The notes: generated from the letters alone by a model not told the origin. A stretch of 64,000 nucleotides of DNA from Cenococcum geophilum 1.58 (GCA_001692895.1 KV748266.1:403730-467729), one strand, 5' to 3'; positions 13,035-26,306 are shown, numbered from the stretch's first letter. Translations and numbers: made by a program.

Positions 13035-13337
13035 TGTAAGGGCGCGGAGAGACTTTAGGGAAGATTTGAAGGAACGATATAAATTCTATCTAAATTTAAG
13101 GGTATATAGCTCTCGCTAAAAATAAGACGTTGCGTAAAGAAGAGAAAGGAATAACACGAGAATTATATAATTAAATAGTTAGGGGCTTAGTAGTTAATGC
13201 GTGCGTATATACACACGCGGTCTTTAACGGATATTAGTAATTTAATTAATCTAGTAGAATTTGGTTAAAGCGTTAGAATTTATCTGTTAAGTGTTTTACT
13301 AAGACATTCCTACTATAACTAGGCTAGTCCCGTTATA
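13035..13337 (-). repeat. E-family LTR (303 bp), minus strand
   Basis: Reverse complement of the LTRs at 20625-20927 and 26515-26817, with the same 303-bp length. On the plus strand it begins TGTAAGGGCGCGGAGAG and ends CCCGTTATA, so the ancestral ends TG...CA are visible. The flanking pentamers (GGGCC and GTACC) do not match, and different elements lie on each side (B at left, H at right). It is therefore not a clean solo LTR but probably the scar of a recombination or deletion. Confidence 0.8.
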
Positions 13338-16300
13338 GTACCCCAGCGTATAGCGTAGAGACGTTATACCTCCTTTATTGCCTTATAAATTGCCTTAGCT
13401 TATTATATAATAGAGGGAGATAGTAAAGAATTATTAGTTATTTAAGGGTAGGCGCTAAAGACTAGTAATATGGGTACAAGTCAATCCGGGCCGGCGGAAT
13501 TATTAATGGCTTTAATAGCTATTTATAAAGTAAGTTTTTTGCTAATATCCTCTAGTTTTAAAGAGATAATCTTATATACGCGGCCTAATAGTACATAATA
13601 TCGCTCTACTTTTTTAATACTATTATATACCTTAATAGGGACTTCCTTAACCTTAATTGCTATTGCCTTTATCTATTATTAAAACTCTATAGATAAGAAG
13701 TTCTTTCCTATATTATAGACGATTTAATTAGGGGGTCCTAGGTAAACATTAATCTAGCATAATTAAAGGGTATCCTATATATTTCTAGCTAATATATCCT
13801 TTAAGAATCATGCGGCTTAGAAGGAGGTTAAGAAATTAATAACTTAGAGTACTAGCTTGCCGCTAAGATATATAACGTTAATAATAATATAGAAGTTAAA
13901 GTTATAGTTATCTTTAAGGGTAAACTTAAATTGGCTAGGGGACTTCTGGTTTATTTAGTAGTAATAGTAATACTTTATAAGATGCTTAATTGCCTTAACC
14001 TTAACTTTATAGCCTACTCGCTAAAGAACCCTAAGTAATTAATAAATAGATAGGTAGCTAAATCGATGGTATAGTTAACGTAACTCTAACTTAGTTAAGT
14101 GGCTCTAAGTAATACTCTTTTTTAGTTAATAAAGGAGTAACTAAGGGTAACCCTATTTGCGTATAATAGGTACCTAATTATCTCCCTATATAAGTATATT
14201 CTTAAGGTTATTAAGCTTAATACCTAGTTTATCTATATCTCTAATACAAAATAGAAATAGGGTATTTATAGGAATAATATAGAAAGTAATGCGCCCTAAG
14301 GGGGTTTAGACCCTAATTATGCTAAGAGAGATTGCAGTACCCTTACTAAAACGTATTATATATTGGCCTGCCGTTAATTAGTTAATCTAGATAAAGGTAT
14401 TAAGTTATTAAAGGGCTTAAACTTAAGGTTCTCCTACTATAGATACTCCTACGGCTCTAGTATCTAGTATAATACCATAAAAGACATTTACTAAGTATTT
14501 ATTGTTAAAGGGGAACGCGGAGCTCTCCTTTAGCTTATTAAAGATATTTAACTTTGTAATAGAATGGAGCGTAGATTAGTTATTAAAAATAGTGACGGTT
14601 TATATACTATCTACCTTACTATACTTAGTAAAGTATTAGTTAGGTAAGTAGTCCTTAATTTCTATATCTATAAGGAGCTATTTAGCCTTATTAACCTTAC
14701 CCTTAAGATCTTTTACGCCTTTATATTAAACTAGGAAGCTTTAAAAGTAGGCTATAGTAACCTTATAATTTCTAATATTTCTTATACTCTAGCGAAACTT
14801 ATTATATACCTCCTTTTATTTATTAAAAGAATGCCTAGTTAACTAGTAATTTGGTTTCTTATAAATATAGTACTTCTTTTAACGATTACTTTAAAATAAG
14901 CCTCTATAAGGACCTCTACCTTTACCTTATAGTTATTAATTATACCCTCTACCGTATTACCTACTACGGCCACTATATATTTAATTAGTCTAGTTATAAT
15001 TATATTAGTCGGGCGGGTTAATTAAAGTAGGTTAGAGTTAGGCGTTAAATTGCTATACTTCTTAAGAGCGTAGAGCGATGCTAATAGAAGATCTTAATTA
15101 AGTATATATACCTTTATAAGTATTTATAGGATTAAAGAAAGTAAGGTTATATTCTTTAATACCTTAGTATACGCTAATAACTTAATTATATAGGCTAAAA
15201 TCCTCTTAATATAATTTGGATAAACCACGCTAAATTATCTAAAGTTAATTAAAGAGCTTTTAAAGATAATTAAGCCGAGGGACACCTGGGTTTATAGCAA
15301 TAATCCTTAAAAAGGTAGTCTCTCTCCATTCTAACATATACTGCTATTTATTCTCTTCTGTTTTAAAGTGGTATCTTAACTTATATATTATGCGGTTAAA
15401 ATTATATCCTTTTCCTACTAAATAATTATAATAGAAGGTACTAGATTAACCTTTAAGCATAACAGAATAGGCGTTATAGTATTAGTTAGACTCTATATCT
15501 ACTTTCTAGTAATAGTTATAGAAGATATATAGTTTTAAATTAAGAACATTATATAGTTCCCTACTAAACTTTTTCTCTTAATTTAAATAGAGCTTCGCGA
15601 GGTCTATAAGTAATTTTAAACTACCTCCGATTTAAGATTAAGATAGAGGAGGTAGGGGTTGTATTACAGGCTATAGTGGGGATATAGGTCTAATCGGTAG
15701 AGTCTAAAGGTTATTAAATTGCGAAGCAATAGGATCCTGTGCCTGCTCTTATTAGGGTATAGTATTTAACGTTAAAGTTACGGGTTAAATTAGATATAGA
15801 GGAGTTAAAGGTAGAGGTAGATTCGTCTTTAGAGGTGTATTACTTAGATTCTATTATAAGTTAAGCTTCCTTATAGTGTATAGTTAGTGCTTAATCTCTT
15901 ATAAAGTCCATTCGTGCTCTTCTTTTATATTAATAACCTACTCCTAAATATTATCTTTAATAGTACCCCTATCTATAGGTATAAAGACTCTATACTCCCG
16001 TAAGAAGTTACGGAAGTCTTATATAATATCCTTCTTTATAGAAGTTTATGTTCCCTTTATCTATCTAATAAAATCCTTCCTTACACAGTACTATAGCATA
16101 GTATCGTTATATTCGCTATCTTTATAGTATACTATGCGGTATAATAAGAATCCATTTAAGTCTTGCTGCTTAATATCTTTAAGGTTAGTTATATCGGTAT
16201 TCCATATCTCTAAGTTAATATCGTCCTCGTACTTCTTTGGGTAGGTTAACGCCATAATAGCTATTTTTAAAGGTTGTTTAACGTGTAATTAGGTAGTAAT

Positions 16301-16605
16301 TATAATCCTATAGTCTGTAAAGGTATATAGAGGGTATTAAGGTAGTTATTTAACGCGTTTCGGACGTTAACTTAGGACCTTAGGTTTAGTAACACTTCTA
16401 ACCTAAAGTACTTAACCAAATCTTCGTAAACGCGGTTGTTCTATATAATAGACGCAACTTGGTATCTCCTAGTACTTAGTAACACTTCTATTACTAGTTT
16501 TTCGTAAGTTTAAGGTAGTATAGTATTGCTGGGATCTATTTTATATAAGCGCATATAGCACCCCTATATAAGACTGTCTCTTCTATTTAAAAACCTAGCT
16601 GCTCT
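13338..16605 (-). mobile_element. Degenerate retroelement H, minus strand (possibly copia-like)
   Basis: Heavily mutated sequence whose best readable frame lies on the minus strand. At about 13530-13350 it reads AIKAINNSAGP and LVPILLVFSAYP, which resembles the integrase C-terminal segment of Pol polyproteins common in fungal copia-type elements. Gag-like text (LEWRETTFFKDYCYKPRCP) is readable near 15340-15280. No reverse transcriptase is recognisable; in copia order it would follow integrase, beyond the break at 13338. No LTR was identified. Family assignment is uncertain; the retroelement nature is more secure. Confidence 0.45.
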
Positions 16606-17316
16606 ATAGTTAACTATATAATAATAATAATAATTCATTGCTTAACGTCCGATTTAGATCCCTATTGGGCCCACGCGGACTACTCCTTATTTACATGTGG
16701 GGAGAAAACTCTATTTAAGAAAAATGAGAAAACCCCGTAATCCATCTCCCCGCCTTTTGGGACTCGCCTGCTTAGCGCCTACAAGTCGCCTATGGTGCTC
16801 TACTACCTTACTGTTTGACCTCCTTGGGAACCACTGCTGCCGTAACAAGCCTACGGACGCGCTAGTATCACAAACTATTACTCTACTACTGTAGAGTTAC
16901 TAGGGGGCACCTACTGCTCGCCCCCTTACCTTCTATTACCATTTCCCTTGCAACCCGGAACTAATTTAGCACATTTTAACTAATAAGCCACTGGGTGACC
17001 GCCTTGAGGCCTTTTTGTGTTGAGAGCAGTGTATTATAGTTCTCTGTGCCAGCTGCTGAGAGTATTGTTTCTCGATTGGTGCGTAGGGGGCATAGCAGTA
17101 TTACGTGTTTTGGTGTCTGTCTTGGCTAGCCACATTCGCATCTCGGGCTACCTACTGGGACACCCACCCAGTAAAGCCAATCTTTTAGTCCTATTATTCC
17201 TGTTCTTAAGAGTGTTGCTATTGTGTTTTCTGCCTTTGTTAGGCCTTCTCGGAGCCCTTGGGTATTTACCCCCCATGGCGTTGACCATGCTATGGCTTGG
17301 GATAGTTAACTATATA
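16606..17316 (-). mobile_element. 5'-truncated LINE (Tad1-like), with 15-bp target duplication
   Basis: The body at 16621-17301 is flanked by the exact duplication ATAGTTAACTATATA (16606-16620 and 17302-17316). On the minus strand it ends in an ATT-repeat tail, typical of target-primed reverse transcription. The minus-strand frame near 17225-16980 reads LLRTGIIGLKDWLYWVGVP, SPRCECG, then QTPKHVILLCPLRTNRE, the C-terminal zinc-knuckle region after RNase H in fungal LINE ORF2 proteins. A single in-frame TAG follows CECG. Base composition is far less AT-rich than its surroundings, so it is young or escaped RIP. The rest of the roughly 6-kb LINE is absent. Confidence 0.75.
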
Positions 17317-17501
17317 TTTAACCACTAATTAGTATTAGTTATATAGGGTGACTCACTAATAACGACTACTTGAGTAGGTTATAGTAATGTTAGTTAATAA
17401 AGCTTATTGATTAAAATAAGGGAGGGCGAAGAGCTTAAGGCTCCTCGCCACGCTAGTGCCGCGGCGGCACGTAACTATTGCTTGCCTTATTCCTAATATA
17501 A
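17317..17501. other. Unassigned junction sequence
   Basis: Sequence between the LINE insertion and the start of element D2. It includes a GC-rich patch (about 17438-17475, CTCCTCGCCACGCTAGTGCC) out of keeping with the AT-rich flanks. I see no gene. Confidence 0.4.
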
Positions 17502-18939
17502 AGAATTACTAATAGGCCTAGGATAGGCACACTAAGAGCTAAGTGGCTTACTAAACTAGAAAACAGAGAGAATTTAGGGATCCCTACTAGGTTTAAAAAA
17601 TAATATATAAAAGGTTATTACAATATAGTAATAAGAAGATACTTCCTTATAGATAAGCCGTATATACTTTAATAGCTATACTAAAAGTAGTATAGATAAC
17701 AATATAACGATAAGTAGGAAGATTTTTATATATAGTTAGATAAATAAGTTATCTAGGACTATCCGATTATAGAAAAGGCCATAACTTATATTAAAGGAGC
17801 CTTAATTATAACGTTAAAGGATCTAGAGGAATAATTAGAGGACTAGAGGAGTAAGAGATGCATCTTAGTACCTATAAATAAAGTTATAACGTTTAGATTA
17901 GCATAATAAAGGTTTAAACTTAAAGATAAAGATAAGTTAAGAGTTAACCTAAAGCACCTAGTATACTATACGCTATTATAGATTGCATATATGGATAATA
18001 TATACGAAATATATAAGAATCTAAAAAAAAAGAATTGGAAATACCCTATAAAGATATATTAGGCGCCAAATAAGTAATAGTATAGAAATACTAAATATAT
18101 GCATAGATAGCATTTAACAGAAGTTTAAGAGTTAAGAGACTTAATACTTTAACCAGGAAAATTCCTTATAGAAAAATACTTAGATGGATAGTAGTAGTAG
18201 GAATACCTAGAGAATATATATCTATAGTATATTAAAGATAAAAAGCGAACTAAATATTGGCTAAAGAGTAAGCTAAGTATATAAGAATTAAGTAGCTAAT
18301 AGTTAGGAAAAGTAAAGGCCTATAAAACTAGAGGGAGCTAGTAGTAGAGCCTTAGACCCTTAAAGGAATTTAAGGATAATACTTAAATTTATAAGTTAAT
18401 TAGTAAGATTAGCAGTTTAAAGCATTAATAGATAGTAGAGTAACGCGGAACTATATCTTATTAGTAGCAGTAAAAAGAATAGGATTACTTTATAGATAGA
18501 AGGAGCAACTTTACCTATTAGTTATAATTTTAGAAGATCTAATAGCCTATAGAGGAGGGATTATTAACCTTAAAATAGGACCTATTTAGATAACTATTAA
18601 AGGAAGATAAATTAAAATGTCTTTTAATATCCTACCATCAGGATAGGATAAAGCAGTACTAAAAATGCCTTAGTTATAGGAATATAATCTAAAGATTAAT
18701 TAGATTACAGGTTAGGTTAATATTAGAGATACTTAATAATATAAGATATAATAGTAAACTAAGTTAGAGTAATATATAAAGAGACTAAGCGAGGCTTAAG
18801 TTATATACTAAAGAGATACTATAAGTATAGCAAAAAACTATAAAGCCTAGAAAGTAAGAAGCTAGTAGATTATATAGTATCGGACTATAAGATAAAGTTA
18901 GAACTAGAAATAAGTCTAAGGTTCTTTCTAACCTATAAG

Positions 18940-20619
18940 CTTACTTAAGAGGAGTTAAGAGCACTTAAAGAGTTTGTTTAAGAGAACTTATAAAAGGAAT
19001 ATATTAGACTATTATAGTTATTAGCAGGATATCTAGTATTATTCGTACTAAAGAAGAACGGAAAACTTAGATTATATATTAACTATAAATAGTTAAATAG
19101 CATTACTCAGAAGGATAGGTATCCTTTACTCTTAATTAATAAAATTTAGGATTAGATAGGCAATGCGTAAATCTTTATAAAGATAGATCTAAGATAGGCG
19201 TACTATTAGATTAGAATTAAGGAAGGCAATAAATAGAAAGCAGCCTTTAGGTTAAGAGAAGGACTATATAAGCCATTAGTTATATAATTTGGATTAATAA
19301 ATACACCAGTAACGTTCTAGAAGAGAATTAATAGTGTATTAAAAGAACACCTTAATAAGTTTATTATAGCATACCTTAATATTATTATTATCTACTTAAT
19401 AACTAAGAAAGAATACGGAGAATACGTTAAATAGGTTTTAAAGAGACTATAAGGGAATAGATGCTAGTAGTAATTAAGAAATACGAGTTCTTTATAAGGA
19501 AGACTAATTTTATTAGATTTATTATTAAACTAGGTTATATTAATATGGACCTAAAGAANATTAAAGCTATAGTAAGTTNGNANGAACTAGAGAATATAAC
19601 GCAGTTAAGGTTATTTTTAGGGTTTTGCAACTACTATAGAAGGTTTATAGTATAATAGTTAAAGAATATTAAACTATATATTAGGCTTATAAAGAAAGAA
19701 GAACTATAGGCATAGGGAGATAAATAAAAAGAGCTGTTTAAGAACTTAAAGAACTGTTTACTTAAGAACTAATCCTTAAGATCTATTAATTAGGACTAAA
19801 CACAGTTGTGGAAATAGACGTATTAGACTTTATACTAGAAGTATATTTGCTATAAAAGTATAAAACCGCATAGTACCTAGTGGCATACTATAGTTAAAAA
19901 TAATACTACTAGAATTAAACTATGACGTCTATAATAAAGAGTTATTAGATATAATTATAGTACTTAAGGAATAGAGAGTATTCTTATAAGGTATAAAAAA
20001 ACTATTTATAGTTAAAACGGATTATAAGAACCTAATAGGGTTCTTAATAATAAAAGAACTTAATTAAAAATAGGTTAGATAGGCAGAGATGCTTATAGAA
20101 TACCATTTTAAAATTTAGTATACTAAGGGCACTAAGAACGTAAGGGTAGATGCACTAAGTAGAAAGGCCGAATTATAGAATAATAAGAAACTATTAAAAG
20201 CAACACTACGCAGAGATAAAGACGGATTAATTAGATATAATTACCCTAAGCTAGTAGTAACTTAAGAGAATAATAAACTAGAAAGAGTTTATAAGACACT
20301 AAAGAGCTTTTAGGTATAAAGAATTCTAGAAGTATAGCTAGAAGATCTATAGATAGATATATATAAAAACTAAGAAGTAAAGTATACCCTAAGGAGTATA
20401 GCAAAGCATTTTATGGAAGATTTCTATAAGGGAATAACTTAAGGACATAATGGAGCAATAGGCTTAGTATTAAAACTATAAGAAGAATATATTATTAACG
20501 GAATCTAGGGCATAGCTAGAAAAGTAATAAAAGAGTATTTAGATTGCTAAAGAAATAAACTAATAAAGTATAAGCTATATAGAGGTCTATAACCTATTAA
20601 AATACTAGAAAAACTATAG
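18940..20619 (+). pseudogene. Reverse transcriptase and RNase H of D2 (degenerate)
   Basis: Matches D1 over the same domains: LYINYK.LNSIT.KDRYP near 19075, FIKIDL near 19180, KFIIAYLNIIIIY near 19355 (the YxDD box, both Asp lost), and KKYEFFIRKTNF near 19478. An open stretch of 64 codons at 19461-19655 is the longest surviving piece. RNase H follows to about 20200, and the start of integrase runs to the insertion site at 20620. Not functional. Confidence 0.75.
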
Positions 20620-20624
20620 GAGGT

Positions 20625-20927
20625 TATAACGGGACTAGCCTAGTTATAGTAGGAATGTCTTGGTGAAACACTTAATAGATAAATTCCGACGCTTTGACCG
20701 AATTCTGCTAGATTAATTGAATTACTAAAGTTAGTCGAAGACCGCGTGCGTATATGCGCACGCATTAACCACTAAGCCCCTAACTATTTAATTATATAAT
20801 TCTCTTGTTATTCCTTTCTCTTTTTTATATAATATCTTATTTTTAGCAAGAGCTATATACCCTTAGATTTAGATAGAATTTATATTATTCCTCTAAATCT
20901 TCCCTAAAGTCTCTCCACGCCCTTATA
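20625..20927 (+). repeat. 5' LTR of element E1
   Basis: 303 bp, preceded by GAGGT. Same length and sequence family as 26515-26817, 30343-30647 and the inverted 13035-13337. Confidence 0.9.
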
Positions 20928-21949
20928 TTACGTTATATTAATACTAATACCCTTAAAATAGCAAACGAACTTAAATCCGCTACGTTAACTATTATAGCCC
21001 TAGTTAGGGAATAAATAACTATAATATAATAGTCCTTTATAGATGCCTTAGCCCAGTAATAAACTATACTAGAAGCTTAGTATTAGTAATTAATTAAAGC
21101 AATACATAAAGAACTCTACGACGCTAAAGTACTCGCGTTAGAAACCCTAATAGTAATACCTATAAATAAAATTAAAATAACTATATATAAATCCGACCTA
21201 TTAAATATAAACCCTAAACTAGTAATAGTAGCTTAACCCGTACCTATAATAAACCTAATACCTACTATAAAATCTAAAAAGCTCCCTAACTCTCTAATGT
21301 TTAATAAAAATTAAAATAACCTACGTCCCTTTATAACTAAGCTCCGTCTTAAACTTTTAATAAATTATAACTAATACCCTACTAAAGCTAGTAAGATTAG
21401 CTATAGAATATCTTATTTAAATAAAGACGCTATATAAACTATAGACCTATTCTTCTATAATAGCATCTTTATTAATTTTAAAATCTTTATCTCTCTACTA
21501 GAATAAATATATAATAACGCTAGCCGCGAATATATAGCTATTACTAAACTTAAAAACCTATAATAATGGAACCGAGACTTTACTAGCTTCTTTTTAGAAT
21601 TTTTAGGCCTTATTAGTAAACTAGATTAAAATAAAGCCACTAGAGTTACTGCTTTCTATTAAGCTATTTTAGATAAAATTAGAGCATAGTTAATAGGTAA
21701 AGAACTGCTAAAGGACTTACCCAAATTTGCTATAATATATTAACGAATTAATAAGGACCTTTAATATAATAAATAGACTTATTCCCTAAAGCTAACTATA
21801 CCTTATATTTAAAACTCTATAAAACCGGTATATACCCTAAAGCGCGATCTATCCCTAAGACCTAAAAGCCCTATATACAACCCTATAGACCTTAATGCCA
21901 CCTAATTCTATATACCCTTAGGAACTAATAAACGAAGAACACAAGCCAT

Positions 21950-24300
21950 AAATAGAGAATGCTTTAGATGCGGTAAAAAGGGATATATTTAAAGGGATTG
22001 CCAAACTTACCCTTTTAAAAAGGTTCGCTAAAGCTCCTCTTAGTCCTTAAGTTGTATTTATTTTATAAATTATACTTATTTTATAAATTATACTTATTTT
22101 ATAAATTATACTTAGTTACCACAAAGCGTCTTACCTTTAGTTAATTTAGAAAACGAATTATCCTAGGGCTAAGTTGCGCCTTAGAATAAGAAGTAGAAGA
22201 GTATAAGTGTCTAGGCTCTTCTAGCACTAATATATAATACAACTCCCTTAATATACTTAGCGAAATTTAAATACTTAGAAAATGGAAGGAAGTATAAATC
22301 CTTATAGATAGTAGAGCTACTAATATAGGCTTTATTAATATAAACTACGCGAAAACTTAACGCTTAAATTTAAAAAAAACTTAATAAGCCCTAAGGCCTA
22401 TAAGGCTTTAATAGTAAGCCTTTAATATATGGTAAATTAACGCACTATACTCTTATAAAGATGTAAATAGGCAAACACCTTAAATACGTTTCCCTATTTA
22501 TAACACCCTTAAAGTACTATAAGGTAATACTTAGATATAGATAGCTAAAACAACACAACCCTTTAATTAGCTGGGTTAAAGAAATACTAAAATTCCGTAT
22601 AACTTACTGCTGAAGTTATTACTTAAAATACTACTTGCCCTATAAATATATATATAACTATTTAAATTTAATATAATATAAATTGCCCTTACTATAAATC
22701 TTAAACTAAAATAATAAAGTTATAACTGCTAATTGCGGTAAAGAATGCGAAGATAATATATTAAAACCCTTTAAAATTCATATAGTATAAGCCGTACCCT
22801 TTTATTTATTAGCAAGAAAATAAGACTATAAGATCTTTACTATAACACTAGAAGATATTAAGAAGGTATTAGAACCGAAGTAATATATTAACCCCCGACC
22901 TTTTATACCTAAAGAATATTATAATCTAATTAATACGTTTAAGAAACGATTTGTAAACTAACTACCCCTACATTAAGACGAGCACGATTTTAAGATAGAA
23001 CTTAAACCTAGTATAACGCTAAAGTTCGGCCTATTATATAGTATATTGCGAGAAAAGCTACTAGTAATGCGATAATATCTTAAAGAACACCTAGAGAAAG
23101 GATTTATTTACCCTAGTTAATTACTATTTACCTTACCTATACTATTTATTAAGAAACCTAGAGGAGGCTTAAGGTTCTATATTAATTATTAAGCCCTAAA
23201 TATAATTATAATTTAAAACCGATATTTAATTCCCCTACTTTAAGAAACGCTTAATTACTTAGTAAAAGTATAATACTTTACAAAGCTTAATATAGTCGCT
23301 ACCTTTAATCAAATCCGTGTTTATAAAGGAGATAAGAAGTATATAGCTTTCTGTATATAATAGGGACTTTTTAAATACCTAGTAATGCTATTTAGTGTAA
23401 AAAACAGTCCCGATATATTTTAGTAATACATTAATAATACGCTTCGCGAATTCCTTAATGTATTTATTACTACGTATATTAATAATATCTTAATCTATTC
23501 GTCTTCACTTTCTAAATATTAGAAGTATATCTAAATAGTCCTTAAACGCCTATAAGACGCGGGCTTATAATGTGATATTAAGAAATATAAGTTCTATGCG
23601 TCTAAAGTTATATACTTAGGCCTAATTATATCCTATAATAGAATTAAAATAGACCCTAAGAAAATTGCTATAATTATAAACTAGGAAAGTTCTAGTAGTA
23701 TATAAAATATCTAAGGATTTTTAAAATTCGCAAATTTCTACCGTTAATTTATTAATTACTTTTTAAAAATTATTTAGCTATTAGTAAACTTAATAAGGAA
23801 GAACATAAGATTAAAATAAACTACTAAATATAAATAAGCTTTTAATAACCTAAAATATCGTTTTATAACTGCTCTAATTTTTACCTATTTTAATCTAGAC
23901 CTTAAATATATTATTAAAATAGACTTATCTAATTATATACTAGGAGGAGTGTTATCGCAATATAATAAGAACGGCGAGCTACGCCTAGTAGCCTTTTTTT
24001 TCCGGAAACTTACCCCTATTAAATTAAACTATAAGATATATAATAAGGAACTGCTTATAATTATTAGATGCTTTAAATAATAGCGTTTAGAACTTAAAGG
24101 ATTATTATTCCTAATACGCGTATTAATAGACTATAAAAACCTGTAGTACTTTATAACTATAAAGCAATTAACACAGCGCCAAATTTGTTAGGCCGAATAC
24201 CTCTTATAATTTAACTTTAAAATTATATACTAACCTAGCAAACTTAATTAGAAGCCTAACTTACTAATATAATAATTATAGGACTTACCTATAAACGCCT
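21950..24300 (+). pseudogene. gag zinc knuckle through RT/RNase H of E1 (degenerate)
   Basis: The CCHC knuckle near 21960-22005 keeps three Cys; the His position is Tyr (CAT to TAT). Three tandem 21-bp copies of a TAAATTATACTTATTTTATA unit follow at about 22056-22117. Reverse transcriptase text runs from about 22970 to 23760 (ILFIKKPRGG near 23145, VYKGDKKYIAF near 23320, KIDPKKIAI near 23650), with the catalytic box as INNILIY. RNase H reads SNYILGGVLSQYNKNG near 23925. Dozens of in-frame stops; non-functional. Confidence 0.7.
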
Positions 24301-24702
24301 CTAATAAACAAATTATAAATTAATTATAAATTCTACTACCCCCTAAATGCTTTAAGAAACTATACCTTATATTTTTAGATGTAGAGCTTAATAGAAATAA
24401 ACCGGAAATTAATAAGTGGGATATAGAAATTAATAAATTAATAAAGTATAAATATAAGAACGACCCTTAGATAGCAAATATAATAAAAGCGATTTAAATA
24501 GGGAAATAGCAATATAAGGATATTACACTCACTAAATGTAAAATCTGTAATAATTGGTTATACTATTAATAGAAGATAGTAGTCCCGAATTCTAAACCCT
24601 TACGATTTAAAATACTTAAATTTATACACAATCCCCCTATAGTAGGATATTCTGGCTATATAAAGACCTATAAGATTATCTAATAAGTATATTACTAGCC
24701 TA

Positions 24703-24905
24703 TAATATGTGACGGCTCGAACCATTGAACAACTGTCTCGATAGAGACTTGAACAAATGCTTGCAAGATGAAGCGAATGAATGCTGTATTACGAAGATAT
24801 TAAGCTAAGGAGCAAGAGAAGGTGGTGAGGCGACGTCTATATACACATGCCAAGTCTTACGCGAACCCCTGACTAGGTGACGCGCTCCAGCGCCGTCACA
24901 TAATG
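24703..24905 (-). mobile_element. Young solo LTR related to family A, inside E1
   Basis: A GC-richer 193-bp block (24708-24900) starts TGTGACGGCTCGAACC and ends CAGCGCCGTCACA, with inverted ends TGTGACGGC/GCCGTCACA. It is flanked by TAATA and TAATG, a 5-bp duplication differing by one transition. Its reverse complement shares a stretch with the family A LTR (around AGCTTAATATCTTCGTAATA), so it lies in minus orientation. It interrupts the E1 integrase and lacks the heavy RIP of its host, so it arrived late. Confidence 0.8.
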
Positions 24906-25019
24906 TATAACTATATACAAAAATACGTTTAAGTATATAGAATGTATATATATAGGAAGACCTCTTATATAAAGAAGTAAGAAGTACTTTAACCGTTACC
25001 AATTCCAATATAAAGATAG

Positions 25020-26100
25020 CAAGATATCTTAATTAACTTTATAGTTGATCTACTTAATAGTAATAGGTTTATAAATGTTATAGTAGTTATTAACTATTTT
25101 ATAAAAATGCAATATATAATTCCTATAGACTTAATTAATATAATATCGGTAGCCGAATATTTTATTAAGTATGTCTTTAAGCTATATAGACTTCCTAATT
25201 TAATAATATCCGACTATAGAAGCTGGTTTATTTTAGACTTTTAGTAAGCCCTATATAAATAATTAAGTATATAAATATAACTCTTAACTGTATTTTATCT
25301 AGAGATAGATAGTTAAACTAAAATTATAAACATAATTATAGAATAATACCTATAAATATACTACTCTACCTGCAAGACGACTGGGAAAAAGTGGCTACCT
25401 TTAGCTGAGTTTACTGCGAATAATATAAGAACTGAATTAATAGGCATAACGCCATTTTACGCAACCTATAGATAAGACCCTTAACTTAGATTTAAACTAT
25501 AACCTAAAATTGATATAATAGGACCTATAATTAAGAGGATTTAACTAATTAATATATATAACTTTACTAATTAAATAAAGTAGTTAACGGAACTATTATA
25601 AAGTAAATTAACGTACGCTTAAATAGTATAGGAATAGCATATAACTAAAGGACGAGCTCCTACGTGGGGCTTTAAGGAAGGTAATATAGTTTACCTAAAT
25701 ATATAAAACCTAAAGACTTAATAACNCTTAAAGAAACTAGACTAGAAGTTTACNGGCCNNTACNAAATTAAGAAGAAACTAAGCCNNTANGCNTATAAGC
25801 TTAAACTACTAACTAAGATAAAAATATATCTAACGTTTTACGTAAACTTACTATAACCCTTAAAAGGTAAATCTATAACTTATAAAGTGCCACTATTACC
25901 TTTTATAATTATTAATAATGGTAACAGTTCTTACTTTATTAACTTAATTAATAATATATAATAGAAAATATAATTTAAATAATTTAAACTTCTTATTAAG
26001 TAGAAAGGATATAAAATATAAACCTAGGAAACCTATAACTAGATTAAGACTAACGCGCCTTTCTTAGTAAAAGAATTCTATAAAGACTATCCTTTGCGGC
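25020..26100 (+). pseudogene. Integrase remainder of E1 (degenerate)
   Basis: Sequence after the solo LTR continues integrase-like text: VVINYFIKMQYIIPI near 25080, the Asp-containing ISDYRSWFILDF near 25205, and LAEFTANN near 25400. No chromodomain could be confirmed, and a cluster of N bases (25726-25793) blurs the C-terminal part. Confidence 0.55.
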
Positions 26101-26249
26101 CTACTCTAGCTCGATAGATATAATATAAAGGTAAATAACTACTACCTAATATAAATATATAAAATACGATAGTAGGAAGCTTAAAATTAAAAAGAACTTA
26201 AAATACGTTATAACGTTTATAATACGATTATATAATATATAAGATATTA

Positions 26250-26306
26250 AGGAACTTTAACCGCTGGTTAAAGTTATCTAATTAGTTAGATCCGCCTTGC
26301 TAAGAC
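26250..26306. repeat. Palindromic motif in retroelement 3' region (copy 3)
   Basis: AAGGAACTTTAACCGCTGG and TTAAAGTTATCTAATTAGTT, then AGATCCGCCTTGCTAAGAC, match 440-495 and 6277-6330. It lies about 210 bases upstream of the E1 3' LTR. Confidence 0.7.

Noticed and set aside
17017..17328. 103-codon plus-strand frame rich in Leu and Cys
   Set aside because: The opposite strand encodes the LINE C-terminus, so this is its antisense shadow, and it runs across the target duplication.
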